A stretch of 64,000 nt of DNA from Blasia pusilla (GCA_050084515.1 CM114271.1:1302001-1366000); one strand, 5' to 3'. Positions 31,201-44,403 are shown, numbered from the stretch's first letter. A program made the numbers and translations. The notes: generated by a model not told the origin, from the sequence alone.

Positions 31201-34040
31201 AGTCCGCAGAAGTCTGGTAGGCACAAAGAGGATCTCAAACTCTGTAAGTCCTCCAGTGTCCGGCCGATGAAACAGATGCACAAATCCAGGTGTTATGGAC
31301 TATACTATACCAGTGGTGAGTATGTAATAGAGATGCTCACCTGCCAAATGGTACTATGGGGCAGAGGGCGTACACGCTTCCATCATTATACAGTATGAAG
31401 ACCTGCATAAAATAGCTGACAACTTTTAAATCTGTGAAAGATGAACGTTCTTTTGAGTCCGCGTTCACTTTTATGATATGCGCTTGCAAGAGTGCCTAAA
31501 AATAGATGCCAAATTAGACTACGAGAAAGTTCCCACGGGAAAAATTGCTCTTAGATGGGAATACCCTTGAGATTCTAAAGTTTACATAATTAATTATCAA
31601 AAGGCTTGAAGATGAACAGTTGAATTCGAGCAAAATGCTAAGAGATTCACCCAAGTTTTTATTTCTCTTTATCAAGAATCATCATTAACAATTCTGCAAT
31701 GGAAACTCCCACACCTGCTACACTATGCTTCTGTTGCCATGAACTTTGCATAAAGGCTCTGGTCCTTTGCATCCAAGCCATAACCCATCAATGCGTTACC
31801 AATTGCACTTCTGTGAGGCCACCTTTCCCAGAAAACTCAATTGTAGGACTCCAAGAATAAGTTTATCTTGTAGCAAAAAGATTTCACAGAATACAAAGAA
31901 TACACTGGTCATTTGATAACTGAATTCCAGTTCAAGACTCTTTTGTTATCATCAGTCTCCCAAGGCTGAATGACACATACTTCTACATTACTCTAGATCA
32001 ACTACAGCAGCAGAAGGTGTGCACTGACCGTGAACCGATCCCACAAATGCTCTCCACCAAAGGCGAAAGTTACAGCTCGAACCAATGGAGTGGAACTAGT
32101 TCTTTTAGATGAACTAGGCTGAAGATGATACTCCTGCTCTGCAGTTTCTGTATCCAGAGATAAATCAAACAGTCTGCAAGAATCAAGACCAAAGAGCCAT
32201 TGGTATAAAGGAGGGGGAGGTCCTGCAGTCAATTCCACAAGTAAAGTTGCAACGCAGGCGAATACCATCAATCATATCGTAATCACAGAAAGCCTATCAA
32301 ATTGAGCTGCACAAACTACAATGATGAAGCTCCAAGTCATGACAAAGCCAGCAAATGAGGCCTGTCTTTTTCTTAGAGAGTGAGTCAGTGAAGAGAACCT
32401 CAGGGTTACTCCTGGGACTCCAGTAAATTCAAAAGCAAAAAACACATCTTTCCAGTCATCCCCCACAAAGCAATGAACGACTCACCTGAAACAACCATCT
32501 GATGAAAGTACCCCAAGGTGGGTGTCACTGTATGGATGCCATGCTACTTGCAAGATGCGTAACCAGTGCCCATTTCCTCTACTAAATATTCGCTCCGCTC
32601 CCATTTTTTGTATTCTGTAACGGAATTGTGTAGATATCCCACCCCCGAACAGTCAGCAACTTAGTGCAACCTTCTGCTAACAGAAAACCAGCGCCAAAAT
32701 AGATCATGTCAAGCTGCAAAGTTTAGTGAACCATCAGGTAACAAATAATTCTCTCAAATTATCACTGTAAGGATGCCATGCTACTTGCAAGATGCGTAAC
32801 CAATGCCCATTTCCTCTACTAAATATTCTCTCCGCTCCCACTTTTGTATTCTGTAATGGAATTGTGTAGATATCCCATCCCGGAACAGTCAGCAACTTAG
32901 TGTGACCTTCTGCTACCAGAAAACCAACGCCAAAATAGATAATGTCAAGCTGCAAAGTGTAGTGAACCATCAGGTAACAAAAATTCTCTCAAAACCATAC
33001 TTAAAATCCAGTGGCTTAAGTATCTGTCCACAAGATAGCAAGTAGGCATACCTGCAGATGCCATTGGATGTGGACGAGCTCGGGGCAAGAAGGGTCACCA
33101 CCATTAAAGCTCCATCTCCAGCAAGAACTAAAGATCGACCGGTTCTGTTAAAAGTCAAGTGCAATACTTGAAAATCCACTGGAGAGCTCAACTGGACCGT
33201 CTGAACTCAAGGCAGATCAAGTTGACGCGGGAAATTTTTAGCTCCTTGTCAGTAAGTTCGCAAAGCAAGATTTAAAGTCTCCCATATTGAAAACCTATAG
33301 GGAGTTTCTCGTGTCTAAGATGACTCCATTTCAATATACCATTCTTGTCCTTCTAATAAACATGGAAAATTTTAGATTATCTCAGTATCCAAGTCCACGG
33401 CATTTCCAGGAAAATCACGCTACAAGTAACGTGCAGGCCATCATGGCATCATCCGAATGTCACTTCCAATGGACTTTCCAGAACAGCTGAAAGTTGCACA
33501 AAATTTGCAGCTATGAATCCATCGTCTAGGGACCACAACTTGGAAGGACTGATCCCAATGCTAAACTCTCAGGGAATGGCAATTTTTCGGACCATAAAAG
33601 CTTTAACTTAGCAGCTTAAAATGTAAAGCGCTATCCTGTAATCCAGTGGAACAAACCTTAAAATCCCGGCTGGCAAGAAGCGTTCCCGAGTCAGAGCCAA
33701 AAGATTGCAAATTGTCAGATCGTTGGATCTCTACAAAATGAAGTTGCTTGCTGTCTGAGTCCCAAACAAACAGCCGACCAAGGCCGTCATACGTGATCAA
33801 TTTCAACGGAATCCGTGGCCTGCACCCCTCCAAATTCTCCTTCTGTAGAACGAAATCGTTCAGCCGCAATTGTTTGATAACCCGATGAGCTTCGACTTTC
33901 TCATAAGCAGCACTTCTCGTCTGTTGTTCATAGCCTTTCCTCGCGGATTTTCGATCCTTGCCTCCGAAATCTTCACCGTAATCCTCCTTCTCTGATTCTT
34001 CCTCGCTGCCGCCCCTAAACCTCTCCAATTCCCTCCTCAT
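28261..34040 (-). CDS. MOS7: Nucleoporin Nup88 (plant MOS7)
   Basis: Ten exons: 34040-33657, 33200-33052, 32614-32486, 32173-32029, 31402-31341, 30963-30729, 30423-29584, 29361-29254, 29024-28775, 28529-28261; all GT-AG, phases agree, 856 residues. Family signatures in order: WDSDSKQLHFVEIQRSD, RILQVAWHPYSDTHLGVLSS, RLFDLSLDTETAEQEYHLQP, FGGEHLWDRFTVF, ALCPIVPFG, LWDGHLPPLLQLAIVDLAL, KLLHEKYIEYAHR, and a C-terminal coiled coil (KKAEEKLSQSQR, VKQCSTLPAVSEKPLTLAE). Nup88 sits on the nuclear pore, with a beta-propeller then a coiled coil; Arabidopsis MOS7 holds defence regulators in the nucleus. The frame upstream of the ATG at 34040 opens only at a GTG and meets a TGA, so 34040 is taken as the start. 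A short uORF (ATG at 34260) lies upstream. Intron 2 carries a partial copy of exon 3. Confidence 0.93.
32525..32994. repeat. Tandem duplication of about 235 bp covering part of Nup88 exon 3
   Basis: Copy A (32525-32758) contains the acceptor and most of exon 3 of the Nup88 gene. Copy B (32762-32994) repeats it within the preceding intron. Copy B has the acceptor (TTACAG) and the coding block up to HPYSD, but it lost one base (AAAAG against AAAAAA before TGGGAG) and lacks the donor end, so it cannot serve as an exon in frame. Confidence 0.9.
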
Positions 34041-34430
34041 CTTGCAGACTCGATTGTCCCTCAATCTCACAACGATTCCGTCCGCCCTAACATTCTCAAA
34101 CTCCACAGTTCGCCTCCCAACTCAAATTTCAACATCCAGCTACCGATTTACGTTCAAATACACGGAATCCAAACTCTTGCGTGCTCTAGAACTGCGTCCC
34201 AGCGATTCGAAAACGAGGTCTGCACTGATTTGCGTCTTTCTCGCTCCCCATGAACTCCATATTTGAAAAAGTCGAGCCCGACTTTACCGGTGCCTGAAAG
34301 AGACCTTCTTGTTTGCCCGCTGACAAGGGAACACGGGACGGCGGCCGAGCCCCCTGCGAACCGAGTGGGTGCGTACAGGTCCCGGTTACCTTGTCACCTC
34401 CTGTGGCAACAGGTGGTTAAGGGGTTGGGT
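34041..34430. other. Leader and promoter region of the Nup88 gene
   Basis: Higher GC than the DNA to the right. On the minus strand, ATG at 34260 opens a uORF of 25 codons (MEFMGSEKDANQ...) ending TTC TAG before the main start. The long + strand open frames here are not supported. Confidence 0.4.
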
Positions 34431-34617
34431 ATTTTCGGTTTAGAAAGTACAGTGAGATTTTTCTTACAACTTTTCATTCGGAATGGAAAAATTTTATTAT
34501 TTCTTTTTCTCATGAATATATGAATTTATGTTACTAATATATGACAGATTTTCCTTTTAGTTTAACTATTTTTAAATGAAACTCATTAGCAATAGAAGAA
34601 TCTCAAGAGGATAGGTG

Positions 34618-34965
34618 TCAACAATAGAAGGCTCTTAATAGGACAGGTGTCAACACCTTAGAAGGATTTCCTCTAATCCTATGCACGGGAGTGTAAGGTC
34701 TTATCATGTTGCCAAAAAAAAAAAGTTTTGCTATCCATAGAATGGAAAAACATTTTGTGTTGCCCGTAGAGTATGAAACATTTTCTTTTAGCGGGCAGCC
34801 CGTGTCATACACGGGAATGAAGGTCTAATCATGTTGCACACAAAACATTTTTCTTACTGCCCATAGAGGAGAAAACATTTTCTTGCTGCCCGGTTGACAC
34901 ATGTCAAGCAAAGAGATATTTGCAAATCAAGAAGGCACTCTCCAATAATAATATAAATTATTGGA
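34618..34965. repeat. Dispersed repeat copies with a CCCGTGT hairpin
   Basis: The block GCACGGGAGTGTAAGG-CTTATCATGTTGC (34683 onward) recurs as ACACGGGAATGAAGGTCTAATCATGTTGC (34810 onward), the latter forming the palindrome CCCGTGTCATACACGGG. A following block GGCACTCTCCAATAATAATA (34933) is shared with copies near 54735 and 59989. Confidence 0.7.
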
Positions 34966-37009
34966 AGTAATATTTTATTTTTTTAATTTTCTTGCGCTTG
35001 AAATTTTAAAATAATAAAACATTAATTTTAAACTAATCAGATGGTTCATAATTAATTTTAAATGATATTTGAAAATTTTGGGAGTTGATTATAAGAAATA
35101 ATTTAAACCAGCACAAGCTTACACTAGTAGATTTTAAAGGGAATATCATGCATTGTAGGTTTTTTTTGGTATGGTTAGTGTCGAAACAAAAAGGTTCCTT
35201 TTGCTTTCTAACATTACAACTCCGTACCTTCATATCAATGGCCAACAAGAAGCTCTTGAACGTGAGGGACGAAGATGGACTATGGTAGTTTTCTTTTTTT
35301 CCATAAGCGGGTAATTATAAGGGCATCTGAAAATTTTCTAGGTTTCTTCAAATTTCAGTTGGTTGTTTGATAGAAAGTATAAAAGGACCCAAAAACTTCA
35401 ATCAATTTTTGTCTAGAAACGGAAATTCGAGGTTTCAACCGTCTAGGTCAATGCAGAACACCAATTTTTCCCACACGTTGAGTAGAACTCGGGAGATAGA
35501 GGGAGGTTGAAGCATAAGGGAAGATCTTTTCTCCATTCTCCTCCTTTTTTCCATTGGTTTTTAATGTGGAATAATGACATTAGTTTATCTTGTTATATCC
35601 TTGGCAAATAGATAGAGTCTTGCATTATGTTAAGTGCTAAAAAAAATTCTAGAATGATGATTACTTGTCAATGAAGAATGAAAATAAATCCAATCTTCAT
35701 TACTTTTAAAAAAAATTGTATCGTATTTCTCTTACAAAAATCTCTTTTCATCGAAATACCAATCATCTCTCTTCTTACATGAGATTTTTCTTCCCCCATG
35801 GTTTGAAAAAAAAACAAACCTTCCCTTATATCTTGATTTTTGGTGTTAAAATTTACACTCGGTTCAAATTGACTATAGGGATGAGATAATGTAGGCTTGT
35901 ATTGAGGGTAGTGGCATGAATAAAATTGAGAAGTAAAAGTAACTTTAGGGAGTGGAAAATGGAAACAATTGAGGTGGTCATGAGAGTTTTTGGTATGTGG
36001 ATTATTAAAGAGCATGAAACAAACTATTGATGCTCTATACATCTATTTATAGAGCCATGCATCTACATGTGGATTTTGATCCTTATCGATATTATTATTT
36101 GAGGAGAGAACGGTCACTATATGAAGAAAGTCTTTCTCTAAATAAGGTGTTTTTTGGCAAATGGAAAGGTGCCAAAAGAAGATATTTCCATCCGTAGAAC
36201 GAACATATTTTTTTCATAGTGCATAATTATAGTTCTACATTTGAGTATACCAGGCTAGCAATTCATGTTGGGACTCACACTCATCTTGTCAACGGTACAA
36301 TTCAAAGACACACCAAGCAAGGTGTGGCAAAGAAAGTGATGGAGGTACATAAAAACTCTCTGAGATGAAAGCTCGGAGTGATCAAATTGACAACGGCAAC
36401 ACATATTTGTGAAAAACTATTGGGAATCCTTGGCCAAGGGGAGATCATGACAATTGAGGAGAAAGAACTTTGGGAAAATCAAGCATTTCTGACTCAACGT
36501 GAATGTTTTATGAACTTGCCGCGTCAAATACAAATAATTGATGGAAAAACTAATAACATGGATGTCATTGCAAAGATCAAGGCTAACTCCAAGTTTCCAT
36601 TTATTTAGAGATGGCAGTTCATGGGCCAAGGAGGCGAGAGATCTAGAGCTTATCTCCTCAAAATATCTACTACATGGCCGTCTAGTGGCCTCGACCTTAT
36701 TGATAAAATGAGTGAAGGAGAAGATCTCTTTGGGAGCTGGGTAAGCTACTATAGGGTTTTGAATGGTTGGTTGACCATGGGTGCACACGTTTACGACCAT
36801 GTGGAGAAGGGACTCAAAACCACAATATGTTATTTTTGTGAGGTTAAGGCACAGGACGTTGCCAACTTGAAGATGTGATGGTTACTCCTAGTGGAGCTGG
36901 TGAAGGAAAAAAAAGGCCATCCCCTTAAGTTTAGGGGTTCATGGTGGAAGATGCACAATCAAGATGGATTGTTGTTCGAGACGTGTTCTGGAAGGTGAAG
37001 TTCAAGTGG
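34966..37009. other. AT-rich intergenic DNA
   Basis: No recognisable gene. Open frames at 35668-36042 (-) and 36378-36878 (+) have no motif I know; the second may be decayed transposon sequence. Confidence 0.3.
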
Positions 37010-37385
37010 AAATCGCAAACCTTGGAGATTAAGCAACCCGTCAGAATCGACAAGTTGCATCAGTCTGCAAACTTTTGGATTTCGACGGGTTGCAAAAACA
37101 CTTAGGTCCAAATTTCTTTCTCATGTAATGCGTAGGAATAAGACGGGTTGCAAGAAGTTCTTTTCCACCAAATTCTACTTTCAACCGGTTGGAATCCAAC
37201 GGGTTGCAAGATGTTATTTTCGATAAAATTGTACTTGCAATCCGTTGGAATCCGACGTGCTGCAGGAGAAAGATTGCAATCCATAAGAGTCCGAAAACTT
37301 GCCTCCTACTTGCAAAACTCATCAGATTCTGACGGATTGCAATAAGAGATTCCAGGGTGTTGCAAGATGTTATTTTTGATACAAT
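37010..37385. repeat. Diverged minisatellite with GACGGGTTGCAA motif
   Basis: Copies of (A/G)ACGGGTTGCAA start near 37076, 37142 and 37198, with weaker ones near 37254 (GACGTGCTGCA), 37331 (GACGGATTGCAA) and 37353. Spacing is 56-77 bp. The blocks between share TTTTCnnnAAATT(C/G)TACTT, so the real unit is about 56 bp. Confidence 0.7.
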
Positions 37386-40300
37386 TCTATTGGCAACTCG
37401 TCGTTGGCTTTGGCATTCTTTTTTTCTCTCTCAATAGACAATTTGGCCTGTGTAGGGATTGAACATTCATGAAAATGCCCTCTGCCGAAACACAAGTGGA
37501 GCCAAGAGTGTCCATTCGTCTTGGAGGTCATCACAAGCATGCCAAAAAATATCACTCGTGGAGGCATGCCAACAAGACCAGGCAAAAGCAATGCTACAAT
37601 CTGCAACATGCCACATATTTCTCACAAGCAGTATAACCAAGAGAAAGAGCCCTTCAAGTTACAAGCTCTATGTAAGGGCCGTTATGAGATCTCATGATGA
37701 GAGAATATATGTGGGAGCCTTCAATCGGTGTGTAGCAGGGAATCCTCTCAAGAACGATGTCCATAGTGGTGGGGATATTTGTGGGCATGTTTCAAGACAT
37801 CCCATACAGATGGTGGTAGAGCAATCTGAGCGAGACTCTTGGAAACCAAATAAATACCTTGACTTCAAGCAAATGAAGCATCAGCATCGAGGACAAACCC
37901 GATGATTGATCTCGATGATGAAATAGCCCCATCCAAGTATTCGGACACACTAAATGGCTCCCAAATTTGAGTTGAAGTAACTTGTGCAAAATTAGTGAAT
38001 GTTTTATTTCCGAATTTCTCTATTATTGGGACTTCCCAACATCCAATCTCAAGGGTTGTTCAACAATATGGCATTCCGGTCATTGAGGTGGATTGTAAAC
38101 TTAAGAGGTGGCATATTTCTTGACGCAACCTTAGACATGGATCTACCTGTAGGCCAAGATAGGATTGAATAAGGAGGGTATACGAGACTTTCCTGAATAA
38201 GAACTATACAAGGATTGGGCTACCATTGCCAAGCTTGTGGGGGCTGAAAACCTTCGATCGTTTTACAGGGACAAAGGATCAATTGAAGTTCTTCTTCTCC
38301 CAAATGAATCATGTATTTTCCAAAAATCATATCCTGCTGCCATTGGAGCTCTAGGGAATATCCCCACGATTTGTATATGTTGAGAAATGATTGGATGGAG
38401 GAAAGTTTCATGTATGCTCCAACTTGTCGGATTCAAACGGGTTGCCATAGTAAGAAGGAGAAAACAAAGTTTGTGGGAGTGACTTCAGAAAGAGAACATA
38501 ATTGTAAAATTAATTTCAAAATTTTCCTCCCTCTTCAACCCAAAGGAAACTTTCTTAAAAACCCCAATGTATGGCTGAGAGATGGTTAAAAATGTTCCTA
38601 GCATCAAGGTCCATTTGAAAAACTCCAAACTTGTGGATAGTCTCCATGGTAATAACCAGAGTAACCACAAGCTGGATGATATTTGATGCCCCGGCGAGAC
38701 ATCTGATCTTCTAAAACTCTCCTAAATTCACCCCTCCATTCTTCAAGGTATGGCATGCTCATATCCAATCTTCAAGATGCCCACCATTCTAGTATGGATA
38801 ATTTTTCTAGTAGAGTTGTCTCTAGGACGATGGGCTTCTTCTTGTTCTATGTCTTGAGATCAAGATACACTCTTTGAAGGTTGCACATGGACAAATTCTG
38901 TGTCCGTGGACTTATGTTTGTCCTACGGATGGAAATATCTTCGTTTATGGAATTGAGGCGTGTCACTAAGTTAAGCGTGGATATGTTTGATTCAAACATT
39001 TCATAATTTCATCTACATTACATGTTATTTTCGTGTTGAGCAACCTCTATTTCTAATTTGGAAATAATGTGATTCTAAAATAGAGAAACTCTCATAATGA
39101 ATGATGAACCATCTCTTCTTTTGTAAGGAGATGGAATATTTTGGAATATTCAAAAAGAATCATGCCAAATTTTCTTAAAATGATGGGTTACGTGCCAAAC
39201 TAAAAATCTTAAATGAATTAATTGGAAGTAACATCATTTTTGGAATTCTTGCTAGTTGGTCATCATACTAAGTGGATGCCTGAGAAAGCTCTCAAGACCC
39301 ATTTTGCTTGTGTGAATGAATATAAGCTAACCTCAAAGTGAAAAAAAAAAAGAGAAAAAAAGGAATGATAATAGTGATCCCATTGGTTTGATTTAAGGGT
39401 TGTTGTGCCTACTTAGAAAGTATCTATGATTTTCCAAGGGTGTCTTAGCACATGATTCCATATCTAACACCCTATCAAGTGTTTGGGAATATTTAATGTC
39501 AATCAACTTATGGTCTTGGACTCGATACACCATTGTCAATTAACTATCTAAGTTTAGGCTATAGTGTAGAACCAGTTGTTTATTATACATTGTGAGCAAG
39601 AAAGGGAACAATGGTTATTTATATGATATCACGATCTTATCAATTGGAAAAGATATTTGTAAGACATTTGCTAAACCCATAGAGTAGGTTTACCTTACCC
39701 CGCCCTCCACCTTAAAAGCAAACAACTCATGATGAAAATAATATTGATTATCCACATGAACCAGCGTGTGTATGAGAAGGGTATTTTAGTTATTGAAGAT
39801 AGATTTAAGAGATTTTTTACTTTAAAAAAACATCTGTAGTCATGGGGATGTGATTCTTTTCCATAGACCACTATCTATGCTTGTTTCATGCACCGTTAAA
39901 TTAGTATTCTGATTTTGTTACATTTTGCTGGAGAGTGCTCCATCAACCATCCACAATTAGCCTTTAATTGTAAAGTTGCATTTGTTTGGTGTTATACCCA
40001 CAGGGAGAAAATACCCAAAAAACCATATTGATTATGAAGCAAATCTTCGATGTGTTTGTATCACCATGAAGGAGCAACACATAAAATATACTTGTGGATG
40101 AAAACGGGAGGGAAGGAAAGTCATTGGGAAAAGTGTGAAGATACCAAGGAGTTTATCGGCACTTCAAACAACGGTTAAAATTGGAGGAGAAAGACATTTA
40201 GGACTGCACCATTCATGAATGTCATAAGGTGTTCTCTTGCAATGCATCGTGAGCCAATCCAAACTATGAGCACCTCTTTTGCATTCTCGATTTTAAGACC

Positions 40301-41512
40301 AAACAAACTTTCCGAATGAGTGAAAAACCTTTCACCATAAGGATTATGTTAGTTTATCTATTAGTAGTATGCATCATTGCAACCGAATCACCCAATCAAG
40401 GTTGACGATATGATATCAATGCAATGGACACGGCGTGCTGATCTGCAAATACACACATCAGTAGTACAAGATAAACTTCCAGACTATTTAGAAATTAGAT
40501 TGGTTTAAGTAAAATGCACCAGCAATAACACTGAGTTTGTGCAAACCTACTTAAAGTTTGTTGAAAGTAAACCTGTAGTGAGGTCAGCTTCACATGAAGC
40601 CCAACTTGAACGCATATTGCAGATGCATGTTTGATCATAAGATTACATGTAAACTGCACCGATGAGTTAAAGGCTCATGTGCATGGATGCAAGACTAAGA
40701 TGGGTAGCCTCAGGTATGCCAGTAACTTGCATGGCAACTGCCTGGTTGGAGACCCTTCTACGTATGCAATCTCATATCTAAGGCTTATGGAGAACTATCT
40801 GCACAATTTAAGTGTTTTTATGCAGCAAAGGGTACAATTCATAAGTGGCCCTACTGTAGTGTGATGACTCCAAGGACTCCCAGCCAGATAGATTTCCTGG
40901 ACAAAGTAAATAGGGATAAATGTTCAGAAGTGAAATAACATGGAGCTCAGGTGACCAAAAAACTGATTCTCTTTGTCTCTTTAGTTCCATGATAGCTTGA
41001 TAGAAAACTTCATACTCTAGGTCAGTTTGAAACACTAGTGTATTCAACCGCCAGTGCATGCATATCAAAGAGTTGAAGACTGTAGGCCAAAAGTTGCCCA
41101 TGAACTCAGCACTTTCACATGAAGCTGTATGAACTCTCCGTCAAATTTTTCTATCTGGACATCCTCGTTTAGCCAGCACGAGGCTTGATATTGTGCAGGA
41201 TTCTGATTGAATGTCTAGAGACAACAACATTTTGAACTTTTCTTGCTGAAGGGAAAAGTACCAAGTGCTAATTCGGCGCCTGAAACTACTGTTGAATGCT
41301 GTTGACTAAGTTGTTTATTATTGTTAACGAAGGCCATCAGCCGTGAGAGATGGACCACAATGGAAAGAAGAGAAACTAGCAACTTTCTCAATGACTTGGG
41401 CTCTATGGGAGGGTGAATTGCATAACCCAAATATTTCCTAATTTTGATTCATGAAGAGAAACACTGTGCTGCATCAGGGTGCATGTGAAACATCAGAATA
41501 AAATGATCAGAG
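37386..41512. other. Intergenic DNA, nothing recognised
   Basis: Mostly AT-rich with short open frames and no domain motif. An isolated copy of the GGGTTGC motif lies at 38440. The last several hundred bases before 41512 should contain the 3' UTR of the SPC25 gene. Confidence 0.3.
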
Positions 41513-43140
41513 CTATTTGGATTTACGGGAGTCATTGCTTTCGCTGTTGTAGTCATCTAGCAGTCTCTCAACGTCATCCCAGAATACATTTTCCAATAGA
41601 ATTCCACCTTTTGTAAACCTACATCATGAATGTCAAAATTAGGCCACGGCTCTGCACAAGTAAATGGGCAAGCTTAATCCACTAGTACAAACAGACTAAC
41701 TCAAAATGTCGACAGCTATTTTGTTAGGGCTATCTCACCACTTTGTGACACTTCGGGTAATCTCAACTGGAGGATGGGCCGCAATAGACTGCGGGTCAGA
41801 ACTTTCAATTCGCAAAGTGTAGAGATCAGAGTACCGAGGTAGCTTGGAGGAGAGAGCCAATCCAGTGGTACTAAAAGAATCCTGCAACACATCCAAACCT
41901 CTCTCACTTCAAAAACGGTCAAAGCATTGCTAGACTAGCCAGCCGACAGCCATAGTCCTTCCTAGCACTAGCCATAAATTTAACCTAAGACAGCTTTGGC
42001 TAGGGCATTTCCTTCACCCTCTCTCCAACTGCAGCTCTGAAAATGTGATCTATGTGGTAACTTTCCGTAAGATAAAATATGGTGATAAGATCAATGGAAG
42101 ACATTACATGGCAGTCCCAACCATTTCCCGGTACTACTTCGAGATTTGCTCACACTTTGTGGGTGACAAGATAAATTTCTCCCGAAATTTCCTAACGAGG
42201 TCAACAACCTTGTTCTGATTACACTTAGGGCATGAAATGGAGGAAATACCTTCATAGGATATGTGAACAGAATGTGTTGCTTCTCTCTCGTGACTATGAT
42301 ATACTGCAAGAGGCCATTAAAAATGACATATGTGTGCTAGTCAAGGAGAGCCAACCGGGAACTAATCACCCCAAATTCCTTTCGCATAAGCATAGAGACA
42401 GATCGTCAGCAGCCTTATAAGTACTGTTCATATCGAGCTCCAAGAATGCACAACGGTAAGAGTATTCGGGTGCACTTCTTGTCAGCATGAACCCAAAAAT
42501 ATGAAACTCTCATCATCCTAAATTCCTCGATAGACATGCAGACCATTGTGAAAGGATATAGAACAATACAGCCGATCAGAAAGGGCTTGTTCTCAGGGAA
42601 CTTCTTGGGGTAAAATTGTGCAGCCAACGCTATGGCACAAGTTACGATTCCAATCGCCATCTTCACATTGCTGAGACTTACGTTCTCTACGTAACCACGT
42701 CCCAGTACAGCCTGAAATGAGAGAACCACGTTTCCAGACCGGAGTCGTTCATAATACCCCCCGATATGACGGAGGAGACAGCGGAATTCCATGCAAGATC
42801 CCAATAAAATCAACTCCCGGCATAGAGAAACATAATTAAAAACAAGCTTCCTTCCAGCCAAACTCTTCTTGCTCCTACCACAGAAAATTGCGCCTATAAT
42901 TCTCTACACTCTGCCGAAGAGTGAAATCACTATCTTCGTGTCTTACCTCCCGTTGCCTGCGATAGTCCCCAGAAACTTGATATTCTGGAATGAAAAAAAA
43001 AAAATCGACAAAGAAGGGCGATCGACAAAGCACACCTCCGATACAGCATCGTCCAGCACCCTTTTGATTGAGTAATGATCGTTAAGATTAATGCTCTTCG
43101 GCTTCTCCTCCTTCACTTCCTTCTCTTTATCTGCCGCCAT
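41513..43140 (-). CDS. SPC25: Signal peptidase complex subunit SPC25 (SPCS2)
   Basis: Five exons on the minus strand: 43140-43036, 42711-42544, 42336-42250, 41881-41739 and 41618-41513, giving 202 residues (Arabidopsis protein about 190). Signatures in order: INLNDHYSIKRVLDDAVSE, GYVENVSLSNVKMAIG, a first membrane segment IGIVTCAIALAAQFY, then KKFPENKPFLIGCIVLY and a second membrane segment, TREKQHILFTYPMK, STTGLALSSKLPRYSDLYTL, and VTKWFTKGGILLENVFWDDV. It is a non-catalytic ER-membrane subunit of signal peptidase that aids binding to the translocon. All junctions are GT-AG with matching phases. Exon 2 to 3 (ATG/GTCTGC to TAG/CACACA) leaves about six extra residues (PFTMHT) after IVLY, so that junction is the least certain. 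Confidence 0.92.
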
Positions 43141-43898
43141 CACGACCACTCGCACCACTCACTCACTCCCCCACTCCCCTACCTCTCCCCGATTGCGTCT
43201 CCGCTCACGACACGGGCCCTCTCGTCCGAATCCAGTTCTCACAAACTCGCTCCCACCATCCACCGCCCTATCCCAATCTGCACGGCGACAAGGACACACA
43301 AAAACAACTTCTTCAGTTTTTCCTGCGCAGAACCTTCCGCTTTCCCCTCCTCTCTAGAGCTCTCTCTCGCTTCCTGCCAGCATCGCGAGGCAGTCAGTCC
43401 TGCTCGCTGCGCCTGAAGAAGACACTGAACTCCCGATCACCCGCATGACAGGTACTCCCGGGAGGGAGCCGGCCGGGCTTCCGGGCAGCGACCGGTCCAA
43501 CCGGGATTCTGGCGTAATCTCGGGTGAAGAGGGATATCTGTTAGGACCCGGTCCCTCGGAACCTAAAAACGTCTATGTTACGTTCTTCCTTTCACGTGTT
43601 ATTCTTCATGGCGCGCCCTCCCCGTTTTACCGTTCTCATCAGTGTTTTCCTCATAGGCCGTGTTACTACCGTCCGTAGTGTTTCTCCCATCGTCTTAACA
43701 TAGTGCGTTTCCTCTATTTCTTGCCCTCCGCCGTATTAGTACTTTTTTGGCCCTCTTAGGGCCCGGTCCCATGCGGCAAAAGTGGTCATGGTATCGCGAG
43801 GATCTCGTCCCACTATTCCGGATCTTGTTTGATCCGACGGATGAGATTCATGGGATTCCAACAGAATTCGCGCCCTTAGAACATAGGGTGCAAATATG
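43141..43898. other. SPC25 promoter side and GC-rich DNA
   Basis: CT-rich on the + strand near 43140-43400, as in many plant leaders read from the opposite strand. Open frames at 43075-43678 lack known motifs. No second gene could be supported. Confidence 0.35.
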
Positions 43899-44145
43899 TG
43901 CGACTCCTAGTGCGACCGGAAGGGAGTCGCACATTCTTTTTACTTTCTCATACCAGCGATGCCATACCCAAAGAGGGAAAAAAAGGTCGAGTGGGATTTT
44001 TTTATTTTTTTATTTTAAAAATGATGATGGCTGGGACCCCTAGTGTGACTGGAAGGGAGTCGCACACTCTTTTTACCTTCCCATACCAATGATGCCATGC
44101 CCAAAGAGGGAAAAAACGGTCGAGTGGGATTTTTTTAATTATGTA
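43899..44145. repeat. Tandem duplication of about 130 bp
   Basis: Unit 1 (about 43902-44020) and unit 2 (about 44034-44145) both read ACTCCTAGTG or ACCCCTAGTG, GGAAGGGAGTCGCACA, a CTTTTTAC block, GATGCCAT(A/G)CCCAAAGAGG and GGTCGAGTGGGATTTTTTT. Confidence 0.85.
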
Positions 44146-44403
44146 AAAAAAAGAAATAATTTAAATTTTGATATCATCCTAAAGAGGATAAAAATTTCTT
44201 TCAGGCGTCTCAAAAATATGTTGTTTAGAGGAAGGGCATACCTATTTCAGTTCCCGTTTTTTCAAGCGGAGTTTCACCATAACCAGGGTATCCGCGGGAC
44301 TCCTAACTTGGTCGGAATCCGGATTTGAGTGGCCTTATTAGGGTCACACAAATCCGAATTATGGCCAAGTTCGGGGCCCCCATGAGCCTTGGGTACTATG
44401 AAG

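Noticed and set aside
32734-32970. Alternative Nup88 exon
   Set aside because: It is the frameshifted, donor-less partial copy of exon 3.
43075-43678. Gene divergent from SPC25 on the + strand
   Set aside because: Frames are short, Ser/His/Pro-rich, and opposite the CT-rich leader; no motif or splice chain supports them.
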